This document shows positions 1 through 6,766 of a stretch of 64,000 bases of DNA, piece after piece (within the stretch, counting starts at the first letter, position 1; each line of letters starts with the position of its first letter). The DNA lies in NCBI RefSeq assembly GCF_000712035.1, contig NZ_JONV01000008.1, positions 248,001 through 312,000 of the forward strand, read 5' to 3'. The DNA is from Salinicoccus luteus DSM 17002. Lineage in GTDB: Bacteria > Bacillota > Bacilli > Staphylococcales > Salinicoccaceae. The translations under genes and the position numbers were made by a program. Below the pieces are notes generated by a model. The model was not told the DNA's origin and searched no databases. It saw only the letters and a program-made list of their open reading frames with translations.

Positions 1-18
1 ATGCTCGAAAAGAAATAG
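1..18 (+). CDS. possible 3' end of an upstream gene
   Basis: The first 18 bases read as five codons and a TAG stop, just ahead of a good ribosome-binding site for the next gene. This may be the tail of a gene that lies outside the window; no product can be assigned. Confidence 0.25.
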   Translation: MLEKK

Positions 19-28
19 GGGTGGTGCC

Positions 29-322
29 ATGAAGAAGCGCATCCGCTTGGTATTTTTCATATCAATCCTTATGATGGTGGGGTGTGATGGCATGGAAGAA
101 AAGACGGACTACCTGGTCGGTGTCAGTGGGGAGCTGACTGAAGCGGATCTCGATGAGGTCGGTCTGGAGCGTGATGATATAAAGCAGCGGTTTTCATTGA
201 TGAAGGTGTATGTCATATCCATGTCGGAAGCCGAGGCGGAGAAGATGGAAGGTTTGGATAAAGTGAACTATGTCGAAGTGGACCAGGAAGTACATGTGCC
301 CGACCCTCCGGGGGAGAAGTGA
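29..322 (+). CDS. small lipoprotein resembling a subtilisin propeptide (inhibitor I9-like)
   Basis: The 97-residue product starts with a short lipoprotein signal (MKKR, hydrophobic stretch, MVGC lipobox), so it should be lipid-anchored at about Cys19 on the outer face of the membrane. The mature part has the beta-alpha-beta pattern of subtilisin propeptides and inhibitor I9 proteins: YLVGVSG near residues 28-34, an amphipathic helix rich in Glu, then NYVEVDQEVHV near residues 79-89, which resembles the usual V-x-YVExD ending of such propeptides. No subtilase follows it, so it could act as a stand-alone inhibitor or chaperone. SD AGGGGTGG precedes the ATG. Its stop overlaps the possible GTG of the next gene. 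The I9 assignment is pattern recognition only. Confidence 0.6.
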   Translation: MKKRIRLVFFISILMMVGCDGMEEKTDYLVGVSGELTEADLDEVGLERDDIKQRFSLMKVYVISMSEAEAEKMEGLDKVNYVEVDQEVHVPDPPGEK

Positions 323-327
323 TTTCC

Positions 328-822
328 ATGGAACCCAGTATCCGCAGGCCCAAAACACAGGATGCTCCGGCCATTGCCCGGATCTGCCGCACCGGCTGGA
401 AGCAGACGGTGGAGGGCTTGATCTCTGAAAGCCATCAGCATGAAACCGTCAGTTTCTGGTATAACGAAAAAAAGGTCATGCAGGATATCGCCAGAGGCCA
501 TTACAGCTACGTTGCCGAGCTGGATGGCGCAGTTGTCGGTGTGATCGGCGGCGGCAGGACGTCTGTCCGCAGCGGAGAAATATATGTCTTTTATGTCGAT
601 GCAAACCATAGGTACATGGGCATCGGTGGAATGCTTCTTCATCGTCTGACGGAGGACCACAGGAATAAAGGATTGGTGGAGCAGTGGGTGTCTGTACAGG
701 AAGGCAATGTGCATGGCCAGCCGTTCTACGAAACCAGGGGATTCGAGTATATCGAGCAGAAATCCCGGAGGACGGGGACTGGGGAAGTACAGACTTCACT
801 CAGGTTCAGGCGCTCCATATGA
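328..822 (+). CDS. GNAT family N-acetyltransferase
   Basis: A 164-residue GNAT-fold protein. It has the acetyl-CoA binding turn (HRYMGIGGMLL, a variant of R/QxxGxG/A) near residues 94-104, preceded by beta4 (EIYVFYVD) and followed by VSVQEGNVHGQPFYETRGF, typical of beta5-alpha4. The substrate is unknown. The ATG at 328 is preferred because GGGGGAG at 310-316 is well spaced for it; a GTG at 319 overlaps the upstream stop but lies too near this SD. It is probably cotranscribed with the small lipoprotein and ends at a strong bidirectional hairpin shared with the convergent regulator gene. Confidence 0.85.
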   Translation: MEPSIRRPKTQDAPAIARICRTGWKQTVEGLISESHQHETVSFWYNEKKVMQDIARGHYSYVAELDGAVVGVIGGGRTSVRSGEIYVFYVDANHRYMGIGGMLLHRLTEDHRNKGLVEQWVSVQEGNVHGQPFYETRGFEYIEQKSRRTGTGEVQTSLRFRRSI

Positions 823-857
823 AAAGCGCTGGAGTAGATGTCTACTCCAGCGCTTTT
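822..857. terminator. bidirectional terminator overlapping the regulator stop codon
   Basis: A 17-bp perfect inverted repeat (822-838 with 841-857) has A-runs on one side and T-runs on the other, so it can end transcription from both convergent genes. The last codons and the stop of the regulator gene (842 onward, minus strand) lie inside the right arm. Confidence 0.85.
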
Positions 858-1723
858 ACTTCCTCTTTGGCAATCTGTATATGATACGCCATACTATCGT
901 CCAGGTCTTCCAGCAGGAAGGCAGCTTCGCATTTGGCAAGGTGCTCCTTTGCCGGTTCAGGGTCTTTCAGTGCAACATAAATCAGTGACATCAGATGATG
1001 TGTCCTGCCCAGATAGAACATGGAGTTGTTCTCCTGGATTCTGATGAGCAGCTTGTAGCATACTTCCAATGCCTGCACATATGAGGCGCTGTTGTAGAGA
1101 CATATTGCATAGCCGTAATGGAGCTGCTTGATCATGTACCTCTCGAAACCATCCACACGTGGGAAGTCGAAAATCCGGTTCCTGTGTTTCTGGTAGAGGG
1201 TGAGGGCATCCTCATAGCGGTCCATAATGAGGTAGAGATCCCCGAGCGTGTTAATGACTTCAAGTTCCAGAGACTGGACATTTTTGGTTTCCTCAACCAG
1301 TTCGAGGAGAATTTTTTCAGCCTGTGCATACTTGTCATCATTCCTCAGGTCGATTGCGGTATATGTTCGATAGAGCCGGTCGTAGTTGCGGTATTTCAGA
1401 TCGAAACCGGGTCTTTCGTTGATTGTCTTCTTTGCATCCTGAAGCGTCAGCTTGAGCATCTCCGGATGCTTGAAGTAGACATAGTCCCGCAGTTTTTCGA
1501 GATAGTAGTCGATCAGCGCATATTCCGAGTCCTCATCTATGAACAGGGTCTGCATGCTGATACTGAGACGCTGGCACAGCTTGTAAAGTACTTCTGCAGC
1601 AATCGCAGTATCTCCCCGTTCAAACCGGTATATCGTCGTCATTCCGCATATTCCTTCTGATAACTCCTTATGGGTCAGACCTTTTTGCTGTCGGATTTCC
1701 TTGAAGCGTTCGTAATATCTCAT
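842..1723 (-). CDS. PlcR-like (RRNPP family) HTH-TPR transcriptional regulator
   Basis: A 293-residue protein with an N-terminal XRE-type helix-turn-helix (about residues 5-60, including KEIRQQKGLTHKELSEGI and YRFERGD) followed by tetratricopeptide-like helices to the C terminus (for example EVINTLGDLYLIMDRYEDAL). Length, domain order and the LSEGIC segment resemble PlcR of the Bacillus cereus group, in which the TPR part binds a re-imported signalling peptide. The open frame extends further upstream, but the ATG at 1723 has a GGGAGG SD seven bases away and begins right at the HTH. A 59-codon secreted-peptide gene starts 110 bp away on the other strand, as expected for a receptor-peptide pair. 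The target genes are unknown. Family call is strong; peptide partner is inferred. Confidence 0.85.
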   Translation of the reverse strand: MRYYERFKEIRQQKGLTHKELSEGICGMTTIYRFERGDTAIAAEVLYKLCQRLSISMQTLFIDEDSEYALIDYYLEKLRDYVYFKHPEMLKLTLQDAKKTINERPGFDLKYRNYDRLYRTYTAIDLRNDDKYAQAEKILLELVEETKNVQSLELEVINTLGDLYLIMDRYEDALTLYQKHRNRIFDFPRVDGFERYMIKQLHYGYAICLYNSASYVQALEVCYKLLIRIQENNSMFYLGRTHHLMSLIYVALKDPEPAKEHLAKCEAAFLLEDLDDSMAYHIQIAKEEVKALE

Positions 1724-1748
1724 AAGTATCCTCCCGAATAAGTAAATG

Positions 1749-1807
1749 TTCACAATTTTTGCATATGTGAATATTGATAGAATATTTAGAATGGTGCATA
1801 CTATATA
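1749..1807 (+). promoter_or_regulatory. divergent control region with inverted repeat and promoter for the peptide gene
   Basis: TTCACA (1749-1754) and TGTGAA (1766-1771) form a perfect 6-bp inverted repeat with an 11-base spacer. It lies directly upstream of a plausible promoter, TTGATA (1774-1779), 17 bases, CATACT (1797-1802). This is a position where an activator would touch RNA polymerase. It does not match the Bacillus PlcR box, so the binding factor is inferred to be the adjacent regulator. Confidence 0.5.
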
Positions 1808-1832
1808 TATAAACATCGAAGGTGGTGATGGC

Positions 1833-2012
1833 ATGAAAAAGATTATCAGCGCTGTGATTGTGAGTACTATTCTATTAGGCTCATTATCGGCAGTCAATAC
1901 TCCTACAGCAGAAGCGAGTGTTGTAAAGAGTGGCTATGAAGAAGTTGGAACTTTTGGTAAAGGTTCCGGTTATCTTCCTGATGGCAGGCCAGCCCCTATC
2001 GGTGTTTATTAG
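1833..2012 (+). CDS. small exported peptide, candidate quorum-sensing prepropeptide
   Basis: A 59-residue product with a clear Sec signal peptide: KK near the start, a hydrophobic core to about residue 21, and a likely cut after AEA near residue 28. The short mature part ends in GRPAPIGVY. Size, signal peptide, divergent position next to a PlcR-like gene and the compact C-terminal tail all match PapR-type precursors, in which C-terminal residues become the signal. The ATG at 1833 follows a GGTGG SD by seven bases, and the promoter lies 30-60 bp upstream; earlier in-frame ATGs would precede the likely transcription start. A terminator follows. No sequence homologue is recognised, so the role is inferred. 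Confidence 0.7.
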   Translation: MKKIISAVIVSTILLGSLSAVNTPTAEASVVKSGYEEVGTFGKGSGYLPDGRPAPIGVY

Positions 2013-2056
2013 CAACTTCTAGTAAGTTCATTTTTTCCTTACCCTTAATTGGATTA

Positions 2057-2113
2057 CCTCTGCCCTGAATGCACCCGACCTCTTAATAATTTTGGGCAGA
2101 GGGTCTTTTTTTT
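2057..2113 (+). terminator. terminator of the small peptide gene
   Basis: CCTCTGCCC (2057-2065) pairs perfectly with GGGCAGAGG (2094-2102) and is followed by a run of nine T. The loop is long (28 bases). Confidence 0.7.
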
Positions 2114-2178
2114 GTGCAAATTTAAGGCGGGCCTTTTTTAGGACAAGATAATAATACCATATACTATATGTGAAATTC

Positions 2179-2210
2179 GACTGCGAAGGGGGAACCCGCG
2201 CAGTCTTTTT
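2179..2210 (+). terminator. hairpin terminator in the 2013-2248 gap
   Basis: GACTGCG (2179-2185) pairs with CGCAGTC (2199-2205), followed by five T. It lies just before the TATAAT (2214-2219) of the Nudix gene and insulates it. A smaller AAGGC/GCCTT hairpin with T-run lies near 2124-2137. The rest of this gap shows no gene. Confidence 0.7.
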
Positions 2211-2248
2211 GTTATAATGGGCGTATTATAAAATCTTTGGAGGATATC

Positions 2249-2653
2249 ATGAAGAAATATATCAAAGTCGTTGGCGCTGTCATAGTAAACGAAAAGGATG
2301 AGATATTATGTGCCCAGAGACCGGAAGGCAAGAACCTGGCGCTGATGTGGGAGTTCCCAGGAGGCAAGGTCGAAGAGGGGGAGGCACCGGCGGAAGCCTT
2401 GGAACGCGAACTGATGGAAGAAATGGATTGTGAAATAGAAGTGGGGGAACGGATCACCACGACAGTGCATGAATATGATTTCGGCACGGTCGAACTGACG
2501 ACCTATTATGCGAAACAGCTGTCGGGTGACATCCAGCTGCTCGAACACATTGACATGAAATGGCTGCCGCGCAGGGATATAGAGGCCCTCGACTGGGCCC
2601 CTGCTGATATTCCGGCCATCGAACTGATCAAAAATGGCAGTCCTGCAAAATAG
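2249..2653 (+). CDS. Nudix hydrolase, MutT/8-oxo-dGTP diphosphatase type
   Basis: A 134-residue single-domain Nudix protein. The Nudix box GKVEEGE-x7-RELMEEMDC sits at about residues 36-58. The usual Gly near the end of the box is Asp here, but the catalytic Glu residues (REL-EE) are intact. The N terminus KVVGAVIVNEKDEILCAQRP is typical of MutT proteins that clean oxidised dGTP or act on related nucleotides. The ATG at 2249 has SD GGAGG five bases upstream; the TTG at 2237 overlaps that SD and is unlikely. TATAAT at 2214-2219 is its likely -10 box, and a hairpin at 2660-2684 ends the transcript. Confidence 0.88.
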   Translation: MKKYIKVVGAVIVNEKDEILCAQRPEGKNLALMWEFPGGKVEEGEAPAEALERELMEEMDCEIEVGERITTTVHEYDFGTVELTTYYAKQLSGDIQLLEHIDMKWLPRRDIEALDWAPADIPAIELIKNGSPAK

Positions 2654-2659
2654 AGATAT

Positions 2660-2690
2660 GGCCTGGTTCTTTCGGAACCGGGCCTTTATA
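2660..2690 (+). terminator. terminator after the Nudix gene
   Basis: GGCCTGGTTC pairs with GGAACCGGGCC around a TTTC loop, followed by a short T-rich tail. Confidence 0.7.
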
Positions 2691-2754
2691 GTGGATTAAT
2701 ATCGGAATTTTCAGTATAATATCCCCTATACAAATTAAGGGGTGTTCTAATTAA

Positions 2755-3819
2755 ATGAAAGTTTCCATAGTTGGTGCAGGTAACGGGGGAGTTGTTGCCG
2801 CGGCGGATTTGACTTCAAGAGGTCATGAAGTGACGCTGTATCACTCTCTGCAGGCGTTGAAGGATCCTCATGAAGACATCATGCAGGGTAAAGTCAATTT
2901 TAAGGGGGAGGCACTCTATTTCCATAAATTCACCCAGGATCCGCTCGAAGCGGTGGAAGGTGCGGAAGTGATCATGACCTGCCTGCCGACCCATATTCTC
3001 GCTCAGATGTTCGAAGAGCTCATTCCATACCTGGAAGATGGGCAGATGGTCTTCATCAATGGCGCGAGTGCAATGAACAGCATGGTGCTGAGCAATCTAT
3101 TGAAGGAAAAACGCCCGGACGCATCCGTTCTGATGGGCGAATCGATGTCCCTGACATACGCTGCACGATATGACTATGAAGAAAATGATGCGGATATCAT
3201 ATTGAGGAGCAAGCATAATCTTTTCAGTGCATATCCAAGCCGTGACACGGAACAGATGATGAAAAAGCTGACAGTACTCTACGATACGCTCGTACCAGCC
3301 GAGAACATCATCGAAACGGCTCTGAATAATGGAAACCCGGAGAGCCATCCGGCTCCTTCCATATTGAATACGGGGTTCATAGACAATCATGGTGACGAGT
3401 TCTATCTCTATCGTGATGGGGTGACGCACCATACGGTCAAAGTGATTGAGGCGATAGATGGGGAGCGCCAGAGGATATGTGATGCACTGGGATTCGAGGT
3501 GCTGGATAAATCCGCACGTTCCGAAAGGAGTACCTATTTCGAACCGGACAAGCCACTGAAGGAGCAGTACAACGAAAGTCCCATACTGAAGGATCTCGTC
3601 GGACCGGTCACCCTGAACAACCGCTATGTTGTGGAAGATGTGGGGTACGGCCTCGTCCTGTGGAGGAGCATTGCGGAAGCGGTGGATGTAGAGACGCCAT
3701 CGATCGACTCCATCATCCATCTGACCTCACTGATGCTGGACGTCGATTTCACCCGAGAGGGGCTGACTCTGGAGAAGGTCGGCCTCGATGGCGGACAGGA
3801 TCTGAATCGGCAGGTATAG
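2755..3819 (+). CDS. NAD(P)-dependent octopine/nopaline dehydrogenase family protein
   Basis: A 354-residue dehydrogenase. The N-terminal Rossmann domain opens with VSIVGAGNGGVVAAADL, and the cofactor acidic residue region follows at about 25-32. The C-terminal helical domain (about 190-340) contains NGNPESHPAPSILNTG and a downstream H-x3-K-like segment (THHTVK), typical of opine dehydrogenases that reductively join an amino acid to a keto acid. The real substrate cannot be read from sequence; ketopantoate-reductase-like activity is an alternative. SD AAGGGGTG precedes the ATG. It is a single-gene unit ended by an 18-bp hairpin shared with the convergent DUF2188 gene. Confidence 0.85.
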   Translation: MKVSIVGAGNGGVVAAADLTSRGHEVTLYHSLQALKDPHEDIMQGKVNFKGEALYFHKFTQDPLEAVEGAEVIMTCLPTHILAQMFEELIPYLEDGQMVFINGASAMNSMVLSNLLKEKRPDASVLMGESMSLTYAARYDYEENDADIILRSKHNLFSAYPSRDTEQMMKKLTVLYDTLVPAENIIETALNNGNPESHPAPSILNTGFIDNHGDEFYLYRDGVTHHTVKVIEAIDGERQRICDALGFEVLDKSARSERSTYFEPDKPLKEQYNESPILKDLVGPVTLNNRYVVEDVGYGLVLWRSIAEAVDVETPSIDSIIHLTSLMLDVDFTREGLTLEKVGLDGGQDLNRQV

Positions 3820-3860
3820 AAAAGTCCTCGGCACCTCTATTTGAGGTGCCGAGGACTTTT
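3820..3860. terminator. bidirectional terminator
   Basis: An 18-bp perfect stem (3820-3837 with 3843-3860) around a 5-base loop has A and T flanks on both sides, serving the two convergent genes. Confidence 0.92.
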
Positions 3861-3863
3861 ATT

Positions 3864-4280
3864 CTATTCATTCTTATTATGGATGATCGCTTCCGCACCG
3901 CGGTTTTCGGCAATCTCCTTCGCCCGTCTGGTGGCGTCGTTCTTGTTGTCATACGTGTTGCTCGGACGCTTTGCCCCTTTGGTCTGGACTTTCCATTCAT
4001 CATCCTCAAAGAAGACTTCCACGTCGTTGTCGGCAATCTTGCCGCCTTGCTTGCCCGGATCATCTTCATGGTCGGTGACCTTTTCATTCTTGAGTTCATC
4101 CAGTTCCTTCTGGGAGGCATCCTGATACCATTCCTTCGCCTGATCGGTACCGATGGGAATGGCACGCCCTTCGTCATAGCCCTCCTCAAGCAGGGCATTA
4201 ATGATGTCAATCGCCTTTTTACGCTCCAGCTTCTCCATGTTCTTCAAAGAATCCGGATAGTCATTCATTGTATAAGGCAT
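3864..4280 (-). CDS. DUF2188 stress protein, YdaT-like
   Basis: A 138-residue soluble, highly charged protein. The N-terminal half (MPYTMNDYPDSLKN, then a helical region with EEGYDEGRAIPIG) resembles Bacillus YdaT, a general stress protein. The C-terminal 50 residues (VEVFFEDDEWKVQTKGAKR, then NKNDATRRAKEIAENRGAEAIIHNKN) form a DUF2188 repeat. No enzymatic motif is visible; the role is unknown. Three in-frame ATGs lie close together; the one at 4280 has an AAAGGGG SD eight bases upstream and starts exactly at the conserved MPYT. The gene is convergent with the dehydrogenase. Confidence 0.82.
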   Translation of the reverse strand: MPYTMNDYPDSLKNMEKLERKKAIDIINALLEEGYDEGRAIPIGTDQAKEWYQDASQKELDELKNEKVTDHEDDPGKQGGKIADNDVEVFFEDDEWKVQTKGAKRPSNTYDNKNDATRRAKEIAENRGAEAIIHNKNE

Positions 4281-4348
4281 TTGCATTTCCCCTTTCATCA
4301 ATCTTTAGTATTATAGTACCCATACAGAAGAAAGTTAAAGGTGATAAT

Positions 4349-4747
4349 ATGCTATTTACATTTACTGTAACATCCAAGGTAAGAGAAGAGTATATTAATA
4401 TCGATTCGCTTGTCGAAGAAGCGCTCGCGAAAAGCGGAGTGAGGCAGGGCATCATGACGATTTTCACCCCGCACACGACAGCAGGCATTACCATCAACGA
4501 GAATGCCGACCCGGATGTGACACGTGATCTCGTCTATGGGATGAATATGACATTCGATAACAAGAAGGAGTACAGGCATGCAGAGGGCAATTCGGATTCG
4601 CACATGAAATCCTCGTTGACGGGTGCCAGTGAAACACTGATCATAGAGGGCGGCGAGGTCGTTTATGGCACTTGGCAGAGCACCTATTTCGCGGAGTTCG
4701 ACGGACCGAGGGACCGGAAGGTGCATATCAAAGTGATTGAAGGCTAG
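4349..4747 (+). CDS. YjbQ family protein (UPF0047)
   Basis: A 132-residue protein of the UPF0047/YjbQ family. Recognisable segments are IFTPHTTAGITINENADPDV (about residues 38-57) and the C-terminal GTWQSTYFAEFDGPRDRK with HAEGNSDSHMKSSL before it, carrying the conserved His, Asp and Glu residues. YjbQ has weak thiamine-phosphate synthase activity in E. coli, but the physiological role in Firmicutes is unsettled. The ATG at 4349 with AAAGGTGAT upstream is chosen; the longer reading frame before it overlaps the divergent DUF2188 promoter. Confidence 0.88.
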   Translation: MLFTFTVTSKVREEYINIDSLVEEALAKSGVRQGIMTIFTPHTTAGITINENADPDVTRDLVYGMNMTFDNKKEYRHAEGNSDSHMKSSLTGASETLIIEGGEVVYGTWQSTYFAEFDGPRDRKVHIKVIEG

Positions 4748-4758
4748 AAAACAAAAAA

Positions 4759-4780
4759 CCTGCACCCGGGTGGATGCAGG
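4759..4780. terminator. hairpin between YjbQ and the small membrane protein
   Basis: CCTGCA and TGCAGG pair around a C/G-rich loop. It is flanked by A-runs on both sides, so as a terminator it fits minus-strand transcription better than plus. The gap 4748-4945 also holds an 8-bp inverted repeat (TTAGTTAA 4816-4823, TTAACTAA 4830-4837) followed by T-rich DNA. No gene is seen in it. Confidence 0.45.
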
Positions 4781-4945
4781 AAAAATAGGAGAAATTTTTA
4801 AGGAAATGGAATAGGTTAGTTAATAGTGATTAACTAATTTTTATAATACTGAATTTTCAGATAAATAGCAACCCTGTTTCTGAACTTTTTGCATAAATTT
4901 TTTAGTCCCGGGGTAGAGTGAATAAAACACTTCATGGAGGTCAAT

Positions 4946-5116
4946 ATGGAATTCATAAAATCTTTATTCAGTTTTCTGCTTAAATTGATTCTTGTACTTA
5001 TTGTGGTCGGAACAGTCGGGGTGGCCATCCTCGCCTTCTTCCTGAAAAAGGATGTCGATGAGATCAAGGAATTCACTGAGAAGCTCAAGCATGAGATAGA
5101 AGCGGAAAATACGTAA
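4946..5116 (+). CDS. small single-pass membrane protein
   Basis: A 56-residue protein with one strong transmembrane helix (about residues 6-32) followed by a charged, probably helical cytoplasmic tail (KKDVDEIKEFTEKLKHEIEA). The ATG at 4946 has GGAGG six bases upstream; the ATG at 4934 overlaps that SD. It is monocistronic with its own terminator. Function is unknown; small membrane proteins of this kind often modulate larger membrane complexes or respond to envelope stress, but nothing here shows that. Confidence 0.65.
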   Translation: MEFIKSLFSFLLKLILVLIVVGTVGVAILAFFLKKDVDEIKEFTEKLKHEIEAENT

Positions 5117-5125
5117 TGGCATGAG

Positions 5126-5153
5126 AAAAGGTGACCCTCGGGTCACCTTTTTT
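5126..5153 (+). terminator. terminator after the small membrane protein
   Basis: AAAAGGTGACC pairs with GGTCACCTTTT around a short C/G loop and is followed by T residues. It is symmetrical and can also stop the convergent zinc-transport gene. Confidence 0.88.
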
Positions 5154-5185
5154 GGTGTTGTGGTATGGCGTCAACTGTCCCTGTG

Positions 5186-6157
5186 CTATTCGTTCAGCGC
5201 ACGATCCAGTACTTCGATGTTATCCTGCATGATGGACTGATATGTTGCCTCAGGGTCATCCTCATCATTCAATACCGCCAGGTTATGGAATTCGAGTGGT
5301 TCGGTGCCGGTCTCTTCACGTATCGTGTCCGTCACTTTTGAAGTGATGTTCTGTTCATATAGGATATATGGTATTTCATGCGCTTCTATATCCTCGATGA
5401 TCTGTGTCAACTCCTGCTGGGAAGGCTCCTGGTTGTTCAGCCCGGATATGCCGACCTGTTCGAAGTGGTATCTGTCGGCAAGGTAGCCGATGGATTCATG
5501 GGAGATGTAGACGGTATCGCGGACAGGGTCTTCTGTAATGGTCCCGAGTTCCGTGTGGATGGCCGTCAGTTCCTCTTTCAGTACTTCAAAGTTTTCGGTG
5601 TAGGCCGACTCATTGTCCGGGTCCATTTCCACAAGTTGGTCCCTGATGGCTTCTGCCATTTCGACAGAGAGCTCAGGATCGAGCCAGATATGGGGGTCTG
5701 TCCCGTGTTCGTGTCCATGCTCATCGTCGTGTCCATCTTCGTCTTCATGACCTGCTTCATCTTCATGCTCGTGCGCATGGTCATGCTCAAATGCTTCCTC
5801 GGATATGCCGTCGGCAGCAGAGAAGAATACAGTGTGTTCTTCGACTGCGCCCCTGATCTTTTCCGAAACGGGATCGAGTGTGTCGGTCGTATAGATGAAA
5901 AGATCGCCTTCTGCATATTCGAGCATATCCTTCTGCGTCGGTTCATAAGTATGGATGTCGGCGCCATTCGGATAGATGGTCTCGACTGTGACCGCATCTC
6001 CGCCAATCTGTTCGGCAAAGCTCTTCAATGGGAAGACGGTCGTATAGACTGTGAGGGAACTGCTGTCTGTTTCATTGGATTCCGTAGTTGAGTTGCCGCA
6101 TGCTCCGAGAATCATTGTAAAAACGAACATAAGCCCCAAGAATAGGTATTTTTTCAT
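5186..6157 (-). CDS. znuA: zinc/manganese ABC transporter substrate-binding lipoprotein (ZnuA/AdcA type)
   Basis: A 323-residue cluster A-1 solute-binding protein. It has a lipoprotein signal with lipobox LGAC, then metal ligands in GADIHTYEPTQKDM, DPHIWLDPE and SHESIGYL, and the tail acidic residue region. A His/Asp/Glu-rich loop (many HEDE and HDDEHGHEH repeats, about residues 115-145) is the mark of zinc-binding members. The protein should capture zinc outside the membrane, but no permease or ATPase genes are next to it. The ATG at 6157 follows AAGGAG by eight bases; upstream codons run through the operator. Two Zur-type palindromes flank its -10 box, so zinc starvation should induce it. 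Confidence 0.92.
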   Translation of the reverse strand: MKKYLFLGLMFVFTMILGACGNSTTESNETDSSSLTVYTTVFPLKSFAEQIGGDAVTVETIYPNGADIHTYEPTQKDMLEYAEGDLFIYTTDTLDPVSEKIRGAVEEHTVFFSAADGISEEAFEHDHAHEHEDEAGHEDEDGHDDEHGHEHGTDPHIWLDPELSVEMAEAIRDQLVEMDPDNESAYTENFEVLKEELTAIHTELGTITEDPVRDTVYISHESIGYLADRYHFEQVGISGLNNQEPSQQELTQIIEDIEAHEIPYILYEQNITSKVTDTIREETGTEPLEFHNLAVLNDEDDPEATYQSIMQDNIEVLDRALNE

Positions 6158-6174
6158 AAAGTGCTCCTTCATAG

Positions 6175-6223
6175 CGTAATGATTACGATTTAAAATTATA
6201 TCGTAATGATTTCGATTAGGCAA
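6175..6223 (-). promoter_or_regulatory. zinc-gene promoter with two Zur-type boxes
   Basis: On the minus strand: -35 TTGCCT (6218-6223), 17-base spacer, -10 TATAAT (6195-6200). A 6-1-6 palindrome CGTAAT-G-ATTACG (6175-6187) lies just downstream of the -10 box. A second copy with one mismatch (6202-6214) fills the spacer. Both match the Zur consensus of Gram-positive bacteria, and their positions predict direct block of RNA polymerase. Confidence 0.8.
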
Positions 6224-6344
6224 GTGCAATCTTAAATTTTGGCCGTCCATCTATAAAAGTGTTGAAAAAATATCGATAAACCTTTAAAATGGTTAAGGCG
6301 GTTCAATGTTGATGAGGAACCTGTTATCATTGAATACCATCGTT

Positions 6345-6379
6345 TCATCCCGTTTAGGGATGATCAACTGGCCAGTTGA
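6345..6379. repeat. hairpin and adjacent 16-bp palindrome
   Basis: TCATCCC/GGGATGA (6345-6351, 6357-6363) forms a 7-bp hairpin. It is followed at once by a perfect 16-bp palindrome, TCAACTGGCCAGTTGA (6364-6379). They sit about 45 bp upstream of the rpmG -10 box. The function is unknown; an operator or the end of a small transcript are both possible. Confidence 0.45.
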
Positions 6380-6417
6380 AATGGAGTCCGGGACAGCTTC
6401 CAACACGTCCCTGGACA

Positions 6418-6426
6418 TGGTATAAT
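6418..6426 (+). promoter_or_regulatory. extended -10 promoter of rpmG
   Basis: TGGTATAAT is a full extended -10 element; no good -35 box is visible. The likely start is about 65 bp before the rpmG ATG. Confidence 0.65.
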
Positions 6427-6498
6427 AGCAACATTATTCCGATTTGGATGTTCCTCACCGCAAAGCGGAACAGGTAATGAGTAAAGGAGGCGTAACTG

Positions 6499-6648
6499 AT
6501 GAGAGTAAATGTAACTTTGGCTTGCACTGATTGTGGAGATCGTAACTATATTACGACTAAAAACAAAAGAAACAATCCTGAGCGTATTGAAATGAAGAAA
6601 TACTGCCCAAGATCCAATAGCTATACAATCCACCGTGAAACCAAGTAA
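6499..6648 (+). CDS. rpmG: 50S ribosomal protein L33
   Basis: A 49-residue ribosomal protein read directly from the DNA: it begins [17 protein letters not shown] and ends TIHRETK. It keeps one CxxC pair (Cys9, Cys12) and a single later Cys (KKYCPRSN), so the four-Cys zinc ribbon is incomplete, as in several staphylococcal L33 proteins. It belongs to the large subunit near the E site. SD AAAGGAGG is optimally placed. It is a single-gene unit with its own promoter and terminator. Confidence 0.95.
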   Translation: MRVNVTLACTDCGDRNYITTKNKRNNPERIEMKKYCPRSNSYTIHRETK

Positions 6649-6655
6649 CGGATCT

Positions 6656-6677
6656 GCCGCCCATCGGGCGGCTTTTT
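6656..6677 (+). terminator. rpmG terminator
   Basis: GCCGCCC-ATC-GGGCGGC followed by TTTTT. Confidence 0.93.
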
Positions 6678-6766
6678 ATTTTGTCGGAAAGGCCATGGTT
6701 TTGAGTACATGATTCATATTGGATTGTGGTATATTGGGATAAAAAGGGTAAAAAGGAGCGCTTTTT

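Noticed and set aside
4816-4837. TTAGTTAA/TTAACTAA inverted repeat as a strong terminator
   Set aside because: The stem is purely AT-rich except for one pair on each side, so it is weak; kept only as a note in the gap description.
5378-6091. Long open frame (237 codons) on the plus strand opposite the zinc-binding lipoprotein gene
   Set aside because: It lies wholly antisense to a clear gene, has no SD and reads like a shadow of the His/Asp-rich codons.
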